Shown one piece after another: positions 26,001 through 35,210 of a stretch of 64,000 bases of DNA. The notes under the pieces are model-generated. The model saw only the letters and a list, made by a program, of their open reading frames with translations, had not been told where the DNA came from and searched no databases. Every line of letters starts with the position of its first letter. The first letter of the stretch is position 1. The position numbers and the translations under genes are program-made. The stretch covers positions 1 through 64,000 of the forward strand of contig CASFCQ010000001.1 of NCBI GenBank assembly GCA_949293185.1. Reading direction: 5' to 3'. This stretch comes from an uncultured bacterium (lineage in GTDB: Bacteria; Cyanobacteriota; Vampirovibrionia; Gastranaerophilales; Gastranaerophilaceae).

Positions 26001-26082
26001 TTTTAGATTGGAGATGAAAAATTTTATGTCAGAAAATATTTTTACTTATTTAAAATTATTCAATCTTATCTCCAATCTAAAA
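26001..26082 (+). promoter_or_regulatory. Inverted repeat sequestering the pncC ribosome binding site
   Basis: TTTTAGATTGGAGAT at 26001-26015 and its perfect reverse complement at 26068-26082 flank a 52-base loop. The left arm contains the GGAG of pncC and one candidate ATG; the right arm lies in the coding region. Folding would block initiation. Confidence 0.65.
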
Positions 26083-26562
26083 GAACCTTATATTGCGGGT
26101 AAGCTGCTTTTGGAAAAGCAAAAGACGCTTTCTGTTGCGGAATCCTGTACAGGCGGGCTTGTCAGTTCTTTGATGACTGATGTCTCGGGAAGTTCTGCGT
26201 ATATACATTCTAATTTTGTGACCTATGCTAACGAAGCCAAAGTAAAATATCTGCAGGTGAATCCTCAGACTCTTGAACAATACGGGGCTGTCAGTGTACA
26301 AACAGCAGGAGAGATGGTTAAAGGGCTGCTCAAGAATACAGGTAGTGATTATGCGCTTGCGACTACCGGTATAGCCGGACCTACGGGCGGAACAGACGAG
26401 AAACCAGTCGGACTCGTTTATATTGGCGTGGGAACAAAAGATGAAATGCATGTACATAAATACAATGTAAATCCTAAACTGCCAAGATTGCTAATAAAAT
26501 ATTTGTTTGCAAAACAGGCAATAAGATTGTTAATTGATGTTATAAAAGAAAAGGAAAGCTAG
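26026..26562 (+). CDS. pncC: Nicotinamide-nucleotide amidase (PncC / CinA C-terminal domain)
   Basis: Hydrolyses NMN to nicotinate mononucleotide in NAD recycling. Signatures are SVAESCTGGLVSSLMTDVSG, NFVTYANEAKVKYLQV and YALATTGIAGPTGGTDEKPV. The N-terminal molybdopterin-binding half of full CinA is absent. The ATG at 26026 is 12 bases from GGAG; another ATG at 26014 is too close to it and a GTG at 25987 has no site. A 15-base inverted repeat (26001-26015 with 26068-26082) would bury this ribosome binding site. The isocitrate dehydrogenase ATG is immediately next. Confidence 0.9.
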   Translation: MSENIFTYLKLFNLISNLKEPYIAGKLLLEKQKTLSVAESCTGGLVSSLMTDVSGSSAYIHSNFVTYANEAKVKYLQVNPQTLEQYGAVSVQTAGEMVKGLLKNTGSDYALATTGIAGPTGGTDEKPVGLVYIGVGTKDEMHVHKYNVNPKLPRLLIKYLFAKQAIRLLIDVIKEKES

Positions 26563-27561
26563 ATGAGACGAGTTACACTAATTCCGGGTGACGGTATAGG
26601 ACCGGAAATTTCCGATGCTGTTGTGCTTATTCTTGAAGAAGCCGGTGTTGAAATCGACTGGGATATACAAACAGCAGGCGCTGATGTAGTTGAAACAGAA
26701 GGTACAGTTTTGCCTGAGCGTGTTATTGACTCAATCAGATTTAATAAGGTGGCTCTAAAAGCGCCTGTCACAACGCCTATAGGCAAAGGGTTCAGAAGTG
26801 TAAATGTTGCATTGAGAAAAGAGCTTGATTTGTATGCAAACCTTCGTCCATGTAAAAATATTAAAGGAATAAAGACTCCGTTTGATGGCGTGGACATTGT
26901 TGTTGTAAGAGAAAACACGGAAGATTTGTACGCAGGAATAGAAAGAAAAATTGATAATGATACTGCTGAATCAATAAAAATCATTACAAGAGCCGCGTCA
27001 ACAAGAATTGCAAAATACGCTTTTGATTATGCGTTAAAATATGACAGAAAGAAAGTGCATGCCGTGACCAAAGCTAATATATGCAAGCTTTCAGACGGAT
27101 TGTTTCTTGAGTCGGTGCGTGATGTTGCAAGAGATTATCCTCAAATAGAATATAAAGAAATTCTTGTAGACAACCTTTGCATGCAGCTTGTTCAGAAACC
27201 TCAACAGTTTGATATGCTTTTGCTTCCGAATCTGTATGGCGATATAGTTTCTGATCTTACTGCAGGATTAATCGGCGGGCTGGGCATTGCTCAGGGGGCA
27301 AATATAGGAGACAGCTGTGCTGTATTTGAACCGGTGCATGGTTCTGCTCCTGACATCAAAGGACAGAATAAAGCTAATCCCACAGCCCTTTTGCTTTGTG
27401 CGATAAATATGTTAAAGCACATTGGAGAAAATGAAAAAGCGAAAAAAATAGAACTGGCTCTGTATTCCATACTTGAAGAGGGTAAGGTTTTAACCTGTGA
27501 TCTTGGCGGTAATGCAAGTACAACTGACTTTACACAGGAAATAATCAGACGTCTTAAGTAG
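26563..27561 (+). CDS. NAD-dependent isocitrate dehydrogenase family protein
   Basis: Beta-decarboxylating dehydrogenase of the IDH/IPMDH fold. LIPGDGIGPEISDAV, GFRSVNVALRKELDLYANLRP, VVRENTEDLYAGIE, VTKANICKLSDGLFL, NLYGDIVSDLTAGLIGGLG and VFEPVHGSAPDIKG are the core motifs. The substrate-loop serine in FRSVNVALRKELDLYAN and the short 332-residue length fit NAD-type isocitrate dehydrogenases of the mitochondrial/Thermus kind; homoisocitrate dehydrogenase is the main alternative. Its ATG follows directly on the pncC stop. No other citric-acid-cycle gene is in the window. Confidence 0.88.
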   Translation: MRRVTLIPGDGIGPEISDAVVLILEEAGVEIDWDIQTAGADVVETEGTVLPERVIDSIRFNKVALKAPVTTPIGKGFRSVNVALRKELDLYANLRPCKNIKGIKTPFDGVDIVVVRENTEDLYAGIERKIDNDTAESIKIITRAASTRIAKYAFDYALKYDRKKVHAVTKANICKLSDGLFLESVRDVARDYPQIEYKEILVDNLCMQLVQKPQQFDMLLLPNLYGDIVSDLTAGLIGGLGIAQGANIGDSCAVFEPVHGSAPDIKGQNKANPTALLLCAINMLKHIGENEKAKKIELALYSILEEGKVLTCDLGGNASTTDFTQEIIRRLK

Positions 27562-27571
27562 ATTATAATCG

Positions 27572-28654
27572 TTAAAATAAGCTTTGTTGACCACTTGAGT
27601 TCGATGGAACTTTATAGCCCAAAAGCCTGTATCCTTCCGGAGAAATTCTTCTGCCGCGGGGTGTTCTTTGTATATACCCCTCCTGCAAAAGATATGGCTC
27701 ATAAACATCTTCAATGGTTCTTGAATCTTCACCAAGTGCAGCAGCAATAGTTTCCAGTCCGACAGGTCCGCCGTCATATTTTTCTATAATAAGCTTCATC
27801 ATCTCTCTGTCGGTTGAATCCAAGCCGCTCTCATCTATATGTAAGTTATCAAGCGCCTCTATAGCAACAGGTTTTGTTATTTTGGCATCTGCTTTTACAA
27901 GAGCGTAATCAGCAACTCTTTTTACTAGTCTGTTTGCAATTCTCGGTGTGCCTCTGGAGCGGCTTGCGATAATTTTTGCACCTTCTTCGTCTATATCAAT
28001 TTCTAAAATTTTTGCTGTCCGTGATATGACTTGCGAGAGTTCCTCAATTGTGTAGAACTGAAGCCTGTGTATTATTCCGAATCTGTCGCGAAGCGGTCCT
28101 GACAATGCTCCTGCTTTTGTTGTTGCCCCGATTAGAGTAAACTTTGGCAAAGGAACTCTCAGGGTTTTTACGGTTTGAGCTTTACCTGTTGTCATATCAA
28201 GAAAAAAATCTTCCATTGCAGGATACAGGATTTCTTCCGTGACTTTATTTAGACGGTGAATTTCGTCTATAAAAAGAATTTCGCCATTTTTTAAGGACAT
28301 CAGAATACCGATAATATCTCTGGGACGTTCAAGAGCCGGAGCGGATGTGATTTTTATTTTTGTTTTTAACTCGTTTGCAATGACAGAAGCAAGCGTTGTT
28401 TTACCAAGCCCCGGCGGGCCGTAAAACAGCATGTGGTCTATTTGTTTATTCCTTTTTTGGGAAGCTTCGATTGAAATTTTTAAAGTACTTTTTAACGCGG
28501 TTTGACCGATGTATTCATCAAGAGTCTGCGGGCGTATATTGTTTTCAAAAGCTCTGTCATAGCCTATTTCCTTAGACTCAAGATTTTCGCTTTTTTTATC
28601 CCTCTCAATTTTTAAAGGTTTTTGAATATTATCGTTGTCCGAAAAAATTGCCAA
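27572..28654 (-). CDS. ruvB: Holliday junction branch migration helicase RuvB
   Basis: AAA+ motor that drives branch migration with RuvA in recombinational repair. The RuvB N-terminus [20 protein letters not shown], Walker [19 protein letters not shown], Walker [12 protein letters not shown], sensor [22 protein letters not shown] and the winged-helix C-terminus ([32 protein letters not shown]) are all present. The N-terminus has about 30 extra polar residues. It is convergent with the isocitrate dehydrogenase gene ten bases away. Confidence 0.97.
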   Translation of the reverse strand: MAIFSDNDNIQKPLKIERDKKSENLESKEIGYDRAFENNIRPQTLDEYIGQTALKSTLKISIEASQKRNKQIDHMLFYGPPGLGKTTLASVIANELKTKIKITSAPALERPRDIIGILMSLKNGEILFIDEIHRLNKVTEEILYPAMEDFFLDMTTGKAQTVKTLRVPLPKFTLIGATTKAGALSGPLRDRFGIIHRLQFYTIEELSQVISRTAKILEIDIDEEGAKIIASRSRGTPRIANRLVKRVADYALVKADAKITKPVAIEALDNLHIDESGLDSTDREMMKLIIEKYDGGPVGLETIAAALGEDSRTIEDVYEPYLLQEGYIQRTPRGRRISPEGYRLLGYKVPSNSSGQQSLF

Positions 28655-28725
28655 CTTTTACCGCTCCCTTTGTTTTGTAATATAATTATATCAGAATAGC
28701 AAAGAAAATACGAAAGAGTAAAATA

Positions 28726-29460
28726 ATGGCAAAAACAGCAATCATCATTCCTTCAAGATATGCATCTACAAGACTGCATGCAAAACCTCTAATCGAAGTT
28801 GACGGCAAACCCATTATTCAATGGGTTTATGAAAAGGCATCAGCAGTAAAACAGGCAGATACGGTGATTGTTGCAACCGACCATGAAAAAATATACGACT
28901 GTGTTAAGTCTTTCGGCGGTAATGTTGAGATGACACGAGCTGACCACAAATGCGGTTCTGACAGAATAGCTGAAGTAGCTTCACGCCACGATGATTTTGA
29001 ATATATTGTCAATCTTCAGGGCGATGAACCTATGATTACACCGGAAGCAATTGATGGAGTAATATCAGCTCTCAAATCCCGTAATGATGCGGATATTGCT
29101 ACGCTATTAAGAGTAATTACGGATAAAGAGGAAGTCGATAACCCTAATCTTGTCAAATGTGTTATTGATAACAATAACTTTGCTCTTTATTTTTCACGTT
29201 CAAAAATTCCTTATGAAAGAAATATCGGAGAGGCTGTATTCTATGGTCATATAGGGCTTTACGGATATAAACGAGATGCCTTGTTTAAAATGACATCGCT
29301 CAATCAAACAATGCTTGAAAAAGCAGAAAGCCTTGAGCAGCTGCGTGCTTTGCAGTCCGGCATGAAAATAATTACATCTATTGTGAATATAAAACCAATA
29401 GGTATTGATACAAAAGAGGATGTCGAAGAGTTTAAAAAAGCTGTTGCTTCTGCTAACTAG
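28726..29460 (+). CDS. kdsB: 3-deoxy-manno-octulosonate cytidylyltransferase
   Basis: Activates Kdo as CMP-Kdo for LPS inner-core synthesis, so the organism should have a Kdo-containing outer membrane. The nucleotide-binding start AIIIPSRYASTRLHAKPL, HKCGSDRIAEVASR and YIVNLQGDEPMITPEAID are family hallmarks. The 244-residue length is normal. Its stop codon overlaps the stop of the convergent response regulator by four bases. Confidence 0.96.
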   Translation: MAKTAIIIPSRYASTRLHAKPLIEVDGKPIIQWVYEKASAVKQADTVIVATDHEKIYDCVKSFGGNVEMTRADHKCGSDRIAEVASRHDDFEYIVNLQGDEPMITPEAIDGVISALKSRNDADIATLLRVITDKEEVDNPNLVKCVIDNNNFALYFSRSKIPYERNIGEAVFYGHIGLYGYKRDALFKMTSLNQTMLEKAESLEQLRALQSGMKIITSIVNIKPIGIDTKEDVEEFKKAVASAN

Positions 29461-30779
29461 TAATTATACTCTTTTATCATTTGTTCAATCCAGTTAAATA
29501 TGCCCAAAAGTTCGTACGGCTTGGGCAGATATAAATCTGCACCTGCATTGAGGACCATTTTTTTGTCATGAATTATTGTAGAAAGTATAATTTTTTTATC
29601 TTTAAACTTTTTATCTTTTTTCAATTTTTTACAAAGTTCAAGACCCTTGAGCGTATCTGCCTCACCTGCATCAAGTACAATAAGTGCCGGATTAAAAGTT
29701 TTTATAAGATTTTGTGCCAGCGAATAATCTTGTGCCGAAGCTACTTCATACCCTTGCATTTGCGCTGTGGTCTTTAACAGATAGTTTAATGCTTCATCCG
29801 GTTCAATAACAAGAATTTTGTTATTGTATTCCTTATTAAATACAGCGTTATCAGCACTGAGCATTGTTCTTTCTACCAGATATGAAGAAGCTGTTCCGGA
29901 TGTTGAATACTGGGCAAGTTTACAGGTTGCATAAAGAGCGTTTAATGCCGCATTAACACTTATATAAGGCTGATATTCGCTTGAAATAATGCCGATGCTT
30001 GTAGAAACAAGGTTTACCCGTTTACCTGCATTATCATCTCCGTAAAGAGTAATATACCCGCATTTTGCATCTTCTTCACTGTAAAATTTTTCAACAATCG
30101 CTTCAAAAGCATAGACAAGAAATGATGCAATATGCTCTGCTTTAAGCGGATTTGTTAAAATTAAAAATTCACCCTGTGAAAGTTCGCCAAAGAAATCTTT
30201 ATCGTCAAGTGCGGAACTTATTATAGCTGTATAAGTCTGCAGCATTTTGTCAGATGCGAGTTCTCCGTATATTTCTTTGTAAGGTTCAAATTCGTTTATT
30301 TTAACAAGCATGCCTGCCCATTTTTTATTTTCTATAATAGTTCTTTTTAATGTTTTTAAAGAGAATTTTGTGTCAGGAAGGCGTGTTGTATCATCCAGCA
30401 TACTTTCAAAATGACGTCTTAAATGGGCATTGATTCTTGCTTTGAATTCTTCTGATTCAATAGGTTCGCTTAAAAAGTCATCTGCACCGGCATCTAAAAC
30501 AGCAAGTTTATCTTTTAAATCATCAGATTTTGAAACGGCAATAATGCAGGGGCGTGAAGGATAACTTAGCATTCTGAGTTTTTTTACGTTATCGGCAAGC
30601 GTAGTTTCAAGGCTGTCTGAGACAAGTATCATGTCTGGCTCATAACTTGTTAAGATTTCAAGCCCTTCTTCAAAATTAGGTGTTAAAATGGCGCTTACCC
30701 CGTTACTTTCAACAAGTTTTTTATATTTCGCCGGTAATTCTTTTCTTTTATCGATAATTAAAACGAGTTTGGATAACAT
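29457..30779 (-). CDS. Response regulator: receiver - degenerate GGDEF - receiver
   Basis: 440 residues. Receiver 1 (about 1-120) has PDMILVSDSLE where the phosphoacceptor position appears to be Ser, the Asp being shifted one place, so it may be a pseudo-receiver. The middle (130-310) resembles a GGDEF domain (TRLPDTKFSLKTLKRTI) with the signature reduced to LSQGEFL, hence probably inactive. Receiver 2 (about 322-440) has an intact Asp in PALIVLDAGEAD and the Lys in YLPKPYELL. Begins two bases after the histidine kinase gene, so the pair is one operon. The output is unknown; the layout resembles PleD-like proteins. Confidence 0.87.
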   Translation of the reverse strand: MLSKLVLIIDKRKELPAKYKKLVESNGVSAILTPNFEEGLEILTSYEPDMILVSDSLETTLADNVKKLRMLSYPSRPCIIAVSKSDDLKDKLAVLDAGADDFLSEPIESEEFKARINAHLRRHFESMLDDTTRLPDTKFSLKTLKRTIIENKKWAGMLVKINEFEPYKEIYGELASDKMLQTYTAIISSALDDKDFFGELSQGEFLILTNPLKAEHIASFLVYAFEAIVEKFYSEEDAKCGYITLYGDDNAGKRVNLVSTSIGIISSEYQPYISVNAALNALYATCKLAQYSTSGTASSYLVERTMLSADNAVFNKEYNNKILVIEPDEALNYLLKTTAQMQGYEVASAQDYSLAQNLIKTFNPALIVLDAGEADTLKGLELCKKLKKDKKFKDKKIILSTIIHDKKMVLNAGADLYLPKPYELLGIFNWIEQMIKEYNY

Positions 30780-30781
30780 TA

Positions 30782-31786
30782 TCAGTCCTCCAATTTTTTC
30801 TTGCTCTGACTGGTGTAAGAAGCAACAGGTAGGAGAATTTCAAAGACAGAGCCGCTGTTTGGCAGTTCTGTTGAACTTTCAACAAAAATTTGACCGCCCA
30901 TTTTTTCAATCAAATCTTTTACGATATAAAGCCCCAGCCCGCTGCCCTGGGTTTTTCTGGTCAGATGGTTTTCTATCCTTGTGAATTTTTCAAAGATTCG
31001 TCCGAGATTTTCCGGTTCGATGCCTACGCCATGGTCTTTTACCTTTATGCTGACAAAATTTTCTTTTTGGGAATTAGCTATTTCTACGCTGACAACACCT
31101 TTTTCATAGGAATATTTCGCAGCATTGTCCATTAAGTTAATCATTATCTGTTGGAATTTATTTTCATCGACAAGAATATTGGGGACATCAGCTGCACATT
31201 TAATTTCAAAAGGGTGTGTAGGATACTGGTTTTTTAAAACATCTGACACCTTTTCAATTTGTGATTGTGCATTAACTGATTTAAAAACAAGGTTGCTGTG
31301 CTGGACTTGAATTTTGGAAACAGATAAAAGATTTTCCACAAGTTTTATCAGTCTGTTGGATTGCTCCTTTATGATTGTCAAAAATTTTTGTATTTGTACT
31401 TTATCAAGCCTGTCATAAGACATAAGCATTGTGTCTGCAAATCCTCTTATACTGGTAAGAGGTGTTCTGAGTTCATGGCTGACCGTTGAGATAAAGTCGG
31501 AATAGATTTTTTCCATCTGGTTGTCAACTGCGTCAAGATAGTAGTATGAGTAATATTCATCGTCATACTTAGAAATTTTATATGTGTAGTTTCTGATTAT
31601 GACTGTATCGCTCTTTTGTGGTAAAAAGTCATATAGGTCTTTTCCCGCTATAGTTTCGCTGTCTGTACTAAACAGTGAGCAAAACTTGCTGTTAGCATAG
31701 ACTATTTTATTGTCATAGTCTACAGCGAGAATAGGCAAGTTTACTTTGTCTGCAATTTTTTTAAAATCAATTTTTATTTTTTCCAT
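30782..31786 (-). CDS. Cytoplasmic PAS-domain sensor histidine kinase
   Basis: 334 residues, no membrane segment. A PAS domain lies at about 12-85 (LPILAVDYDNKIVYANSKFC), the HisKA domain at 94-160 with phospho-accepting H104 in STVSHELRTPLTS, and the HATPase at 200-325 with the N-box INLMDNAAKYS, DHGVGIEPEN and GSGLGLYIVKDLIEKMGG. It would sense an internal signal through the PAS domain and phosphorylate the adjacent response regulator, which begins two bases downstream. Confidence 0.94.
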   Translation of the reverse strand: MEKIKIDFKKIADKVNLPILAVDYDNKIVYANSKFCSLFSTDSETIAGKDLYDFLPQKSDTVIIRNYTYKISKYDDEYYSYYYLDAVDNQMEKIYSDFISTVSHELRTPLTSIRGFADTMLMSYDRLDKVQIQKFLTIIKEQSNRLIKLVENLLSVSKIQVQHSNLVFKSVNAQSQIEKVSDVLKNQYPTHPFEIKCAADVPNILVDENKFQQIMINLMDNAAKYSYEKGVVSVEIANSQKENFVSIKVKDHGVGIEPENLGRIFEKFTRIENHLTRKTQGSGLGLYIVKDLIEKMGGQIFVESSTELPNSGSVFEILLPVASYTSQSKKKLED

Positions 31787-31975
31787 ACTTTTATTATAAC
31801 AATTAAGCTATATAATCATAAAATTTTAAGATTTTTTTAATCATGTTGAAAATCGGCTTATAAATTTCAATTATTAAGGTGATTTAATAAATTTCAAATT
31901 TTGTAAAAATGATAATATCCCACCCCAACAGATAAAAATAAATATACCCGACTAAAAAGAGAGAGTTTAAGTATT

Positions 31976-32098
31976 ATGAATTTGAATGAAGAATGCCTTT
32001 TAAAGTATTTACAAAACCCTGAAGAATTGTTTGACCTTACTGCATTTTTACTGGAATTCAATCAGGGCTATACATCAGCCGCTCCTTTAGAAGCTTGA
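31976..32098 (+). CDS. Possible 40-residue small protein
   Basis: An open frame of 41 codons in the 377-base gap before the diguanylate cyclase gene. The peptide starts MNLNEECLLKYLQNPEELFD and is amphipathic and acidic, with no membrane helix. A purine-rich AGAGAGAG lies about ten bases before the ATG. Codon use resembles its neighbours. It is co-directional with the CHASE2 gene 65 bases on. Only the coding pattern supports it. Confidence 0.4.
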   Translation: MNLNEECLLKYLQNPEELFDLTAFLLEFNQGYTSAAPLEA

Positions 32099-32163
32099 AA
32101 ATTAAATCTTTACAAGAAAAATAATTACCCCTGTCTCCCAGCATAAAACGGAGTTTTTACCCC

Positions 32164-34011
32164 ATGGAAAAAATTAAGCAATATCTAAAAAATAAAACAT
32201 TTTTAAAATATTTATTATACAGCATATACATAATAATAACGATAGGTCTTTTGTTTTCTTTTTTAGGACACCCGTCCATAAGAAACTTTTTTGGCATAAT
32301 AGAAAACAAAACTTTTGATATTCGTCAGAGCGTGCTTGCGCCTTATAAAAAGGTTGATAAAAATATTGTTATACTGTCTGTGGACGAAGAAAGTTATGAA
32401 TATTTTTTGGATAAATACGGGGAATGGCCTATATCAAGAAGTATTTATGCTGATATAGTCACCTATCTGGAAAAACAAAATCCTGCGGTTGTTGCTTTTG
32501 ATCTTATGTTTGTAAAATCATTAAAAAGCAGTAATGACGCAGACAACAAACTTGCTAAAAATATTGCGCGTTATGATAATGTTTTTACATCAATTAATTT
32601 TGATAATTTATCTTATGTTCTTCGAAAACCTGTTGACCTGCCGGATGCATTAAAGGCAAATATTGTTAATGAGTCAAATATAAATTTAAAAAATGACACA
32701 TTTATGTTTTCAAATTGCAGGGCAATTATTAACCAGATTTTAACAACTACCCCGAATATCGGGCACATAAATTTACTCCGCGATGAAGACGGTATTGCCA
32801 GATATCTTCCGCTTTTTGTTATATACAAGGGAGATTTTTATCCGCATTTAGCGCTTAAAGTTGCTCTAAAGTATCTTGAAAAAACAGAAAATTTGAAAAT
32901 CAGCGAGTTTAAAATCAATCCACAGGGAGAAATGCTTCTCGGGGAAAGAAGAATTCCGCTTACTTTAAATGGTACGGCTGTTTTAAACTGGTATGGTCCA
33001 AGCGGCATAAACAGCCACAATACGTTTGAATATATTCCTTTATGGAAGGTGGAAAAAAATATCTATGAAGGTGAAAAACTCCTGCCTGACAATTATTTTA
33101 AAGACAAAATTGTTTATATAGGGACAAGTGCAACATCGCTTTTTGACTTAAAAAGTGTGCCGACTGATAGAATTTTCCCGGGTGTGGAGATTCATACAAC
33201 ATTCATAAATAATATTTTGGACAATAACTTTATAAAGAGGGTTTCGCCTGTCTTTGATATAGTAATAAGTCTTTTATTGAGCTTGTTTGTCGGGTTGATT
33301 GTAATAAGGAGTGAATCAACCGTTATATCTTCACTTGTTGCAATTTTAACTGCTATTATTTATATAATTGTTTCTACTGCGCTTATGTTTTACTTCAACA
33401 TTTGGACCGGTATTGTATTTGAACTGGCTGCGATATTGCTCGTATTTATAGCATGTTATCTTGCAAAATATATCCTTAAATCCAGAGATTTGGAATACAC
33501 CTATGCACTTGCTACGACAGACGGGTTAACAGAATTGTACAACCATAGATATTTTCAGGAACATATGCTGCTTGGCATAGAAACCGGTAAAAGATATGAC
33601 AGACCGTTTTCTTTAATAATGATAGATATTGATTTCTTTAAAAAGTTCAATGATACATACGGACATCAGTCCGGTGATGCTGTTTTAAGACAGGTTGCAC
33701 AAATTCTTAAAAAGAATGTAAGAAGCTCTGACATTGTTTGCCGCTACGGCGGAGAAGAAATGTCTATTATACTCACTAATACCGATAATGAGAGTGCTTT
33801 GTTTACTGCGGAAAAAATTTGTAAAGCAGTAAGTGAACATCCGCTTAAACTTGTTAACGGAAATGATGTGCAGGTTACAATCAGCCTTGGTGTAGCTACT
33901 TTCCCTCAGGACGGTCAAACTCCGCAGGAAATGATTAAGTATGCCGATGATTGTCTTTATATCGCAAAAGAAAACGGCAGAAATCAGGTAGGCAGAAAGC
34001 CTAAAAATTAA
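32164..34011 (+). CDS. CHASE2-domain diguanylate cyclase
   Basis: Membrane receptor making c-di-GMP. A first helix at about 15-37 is followed by an extracytoplasmic CHASE2 domain (50-345; IVILSVDEESYEYF, PAVVAFDLMF, YIGTSATSLFDLKSVPTDRIFPGVEIHT). Three helices at about 358-435 lead to the GGDEF domain (445-610). The active site is YGGEEM, and an inhibitory site RSSD lies five residues before it, so activity should be product-inhibited. DGLTELYNHRYF starts the domain. The ligand of CHASE2 is unknown. Its end overlaps the convergent gene at 34001 by 11 bases. Confidence 0.95.
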   Translation: MEKIKQYLKNKTFLKYLLYSIYIIITIGLLFSFLGHPSIRNFFGIIENKTFDIRQSVLAPYKKVDKNIVILSVDEESYEYFLDKYGEWPISRSIYADIVTYLEKQNPAVVAFDLMFVKSLKSSNDADNKLAKNIARYDNVFTSINFDNLSYVLRKPVDLPDALKANIVNESNINLKNDTFMFSNCRAIINQILTTTPNIGHINLLRDEDGIARYLPLFVIYKGDFYPHLALKVALKYLEKTENLKISEFKINPQGEMLLGERRIPLTLNGTAVLNWYGPSGINSHNTFEYIPLWKVEKNIYEGEKLLPDNYFKDKIVYIGTSATSLFDLKSVPTDRIFPGVEIHTTFINNILDNNFIKRVSPVFDIVISLLLSLFVGLIVIRSESTVISSLVAILTAIIYIIVSTALMFYFNIWTGIVFELAAILLVFIACYLAKYILKSRDLEYTYALATTDGLTELYNHRYFQEHMLLGIETGKRYDRPFSLIMIDIDFFKKFNDTYGHQSGDAVLRQVAQILKKNVRSSDIVCRYGGEEMSIILTNTDNESALFTAEKICKAVSEHPLKLVNGNDVQVTISLGVATFPQDGQTPQEMIKYADDCLYIAKENGRNQVGRKPKN

Positions 34012-34378
34012 CAAATCTGAATAGCTTTTTTATAACACCCTTCAGACCCGTATCATAAGATATCGGGTCTTCCTGATAATAAGGCTTGTATGCATCGATG
34101 ATATTTTGCGGCAGCGGATTTCCGTCTTTAAATGTAAAAGCAATTAATTCCAGCAGTTCAACCTGCTGGTCGTTGTAATCAATATCTTTTGCTTTTATAT
34201 CTTCATCCGCCTCATAATGACATAATGCATGCCAGGCTGCATGGATTGAAGGGTCTTCACATCCCTTAGGAAAGAGCAAAAGACCCTTTTTTACACTTAT
34301 TTTTTCGGTTAATACCGCAATAATAATATTTCCGACAAATTGCCGTTGTTTTACTATATCAACACTGCTGTCTTGCAT
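34001..34378 (-). CDS. Unknown 125-residue protein
   Basis: Not recognised. The sequence begins MQDSSVDIVKQRQFVGNIII and holds a WHALCHYEADEDIKAKDIDY stretch with His and acids, predicted helical and soluble. Its start overlaps the end of the BlaI-type repressor gene by 25 bases, so the two are translated together, and its stop overlaps the diguanylate cyclase. It could be the partner controlled or sensed with the repressor, but no protease-sensor domain (BlaR/MecR) is seen. Confidence 0.65.
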   Translation of the reverse strand: MQDSSVDIVKQRQFVGNIIIAVLTEKISVKKGLLLFPKGCEDPSIHAAWHALCHYEADEDIKAKDIDYNDQQVELLELIAFTFKDGNPLPQNIIDAYKPYYQEDPISYDTGLKGVIKKLFRFVNF

Positions 34379-34722
34379 TCTTTTTGAAGAGAACTCATGC
34401 TTGTAATTGTTCTTACAAGGGAATCCATATCATTGTTAAAATACTGGCTTGCAAGTTTTTTAATGGCTTCTTGTGCCATTTCATCGCGGGAAGAAACTGT
34501 TTTGTAAAAGAATTTTTTACCCTGTTTGTATCTGACAAGCATGTTTTTTTCTACTAATCTATCCATAACCGTTTTTACGGTGGTATATGCACGTGATACA
34601 GAAGAATTTCTGTTAATTATCTCCTGCACCTCTGTTACAGAAACATCAGAACTTTCAATTTCTTCAAGCATCCAAATAGTTTTCAAAATTTCATTTTCGA
34701 GGCTTCCGTGTGTATAATTCAT
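34354..34722 (-). CDS. BlaI/MecI/CopY-type transcriptional repressor
   Basis: Winged-helix repressor of the penicillinase-repressor family. HGSLENEILKTIWMLEEIES, VTEVQEIINRNSSVSRAYTTVKTVMDRLVEKNMLVRYKQGKKFFY is the DNA-binding region, and the C-terminal helices are for dimerisation. The ATG at 34722 follows AAAAAAGGA at good distance; an earlier ATG at 34740 has none. BlaR1-type sensor genes are not adjacent. Relatives also control copper or other stress responses, so beta-lactam response is not implied. Confidence 0.9.
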   Translation of the reverse strand: MNYTHGSLENEILKTIWMLEEIESSDVSVTEVQEIINRNSSVSRAYTTVKTVMDRLVEKNMLVRYKQGKKFFYKTVSSRDEMAQEAIKKLASQYFNNDMDSLVRTITSMSSLQKECKTAVLI

Positions 34723-34832
34723 TGTTATTCCTTTTTTCATAATTATAGCGACTACTCCTATCGTAATATAAAAGTAAATAAATTAAAATAAAAAAATATA
34801 AAAATTTCTGTATTTTTTCTAAATTAATTCAC

Positions 34833-35057
34833 TTACATTTTTTCTAAATCAAGTTCTATTTTTTCGTATCCGTCACCAAGACGTATTACATTTGAATTGT
34901 CAACAGCCTCTTTAGTGCTGCCGCCTGTAAAATCACTGCTGTGTATGACAATACCGCTTTGCATGTTTACAACATGACGGTTATTTGTACTGCATCCGTA
35001 TAAAATAACAGCCAGAGCACAAATTATACAAATTAAAAAATAATTTGAAAGTTTCAT
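34833..35057 (-). CDS. Small lipoprotein, unknown
   Basis: 74 residues. Signal peptide with lipobox at VILYGC (Cys at residue 22) followed by a short mature part (STNNRHVVNMQSGIVIHSSD) containing a strand-rich stretch. The ribosome binding site AAGGAG is perfectly placed for this ATG; the longer open frame to 35135 is not used. Function unknown; membrane anchored. Confidence 0.75.
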   Translation of the reverse strand: MKLSNYFLICIICALAVILYGCSTNNRHVVNMQSGIVIHSSDFTGGSTKEAVDNSNVIRLGDGYEKIELDLEKM

Positions 35058-35210
35058 TGTTGCTCCTTGTTCTATAATAAACACAAATAGCGGGATATTA
35101 CATTTGGTGAATTTACTACTACTATTATAGCACACGCAGTATAAATGTGCTATATTTTATAAAAAAATCACAATAATTATATATCAATAATGTAACATAT
35201 ATTCAAATAC

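Noticed and set aside
26563-27561. 3-isopropylmalate dehydrogenase (leuB)
   Set aside because: The loop FRSVNVALRKELDLYANLRP has the isocitrate-type serine and asparagine rather than the LeuB pattern, and no leu genes adjoin.
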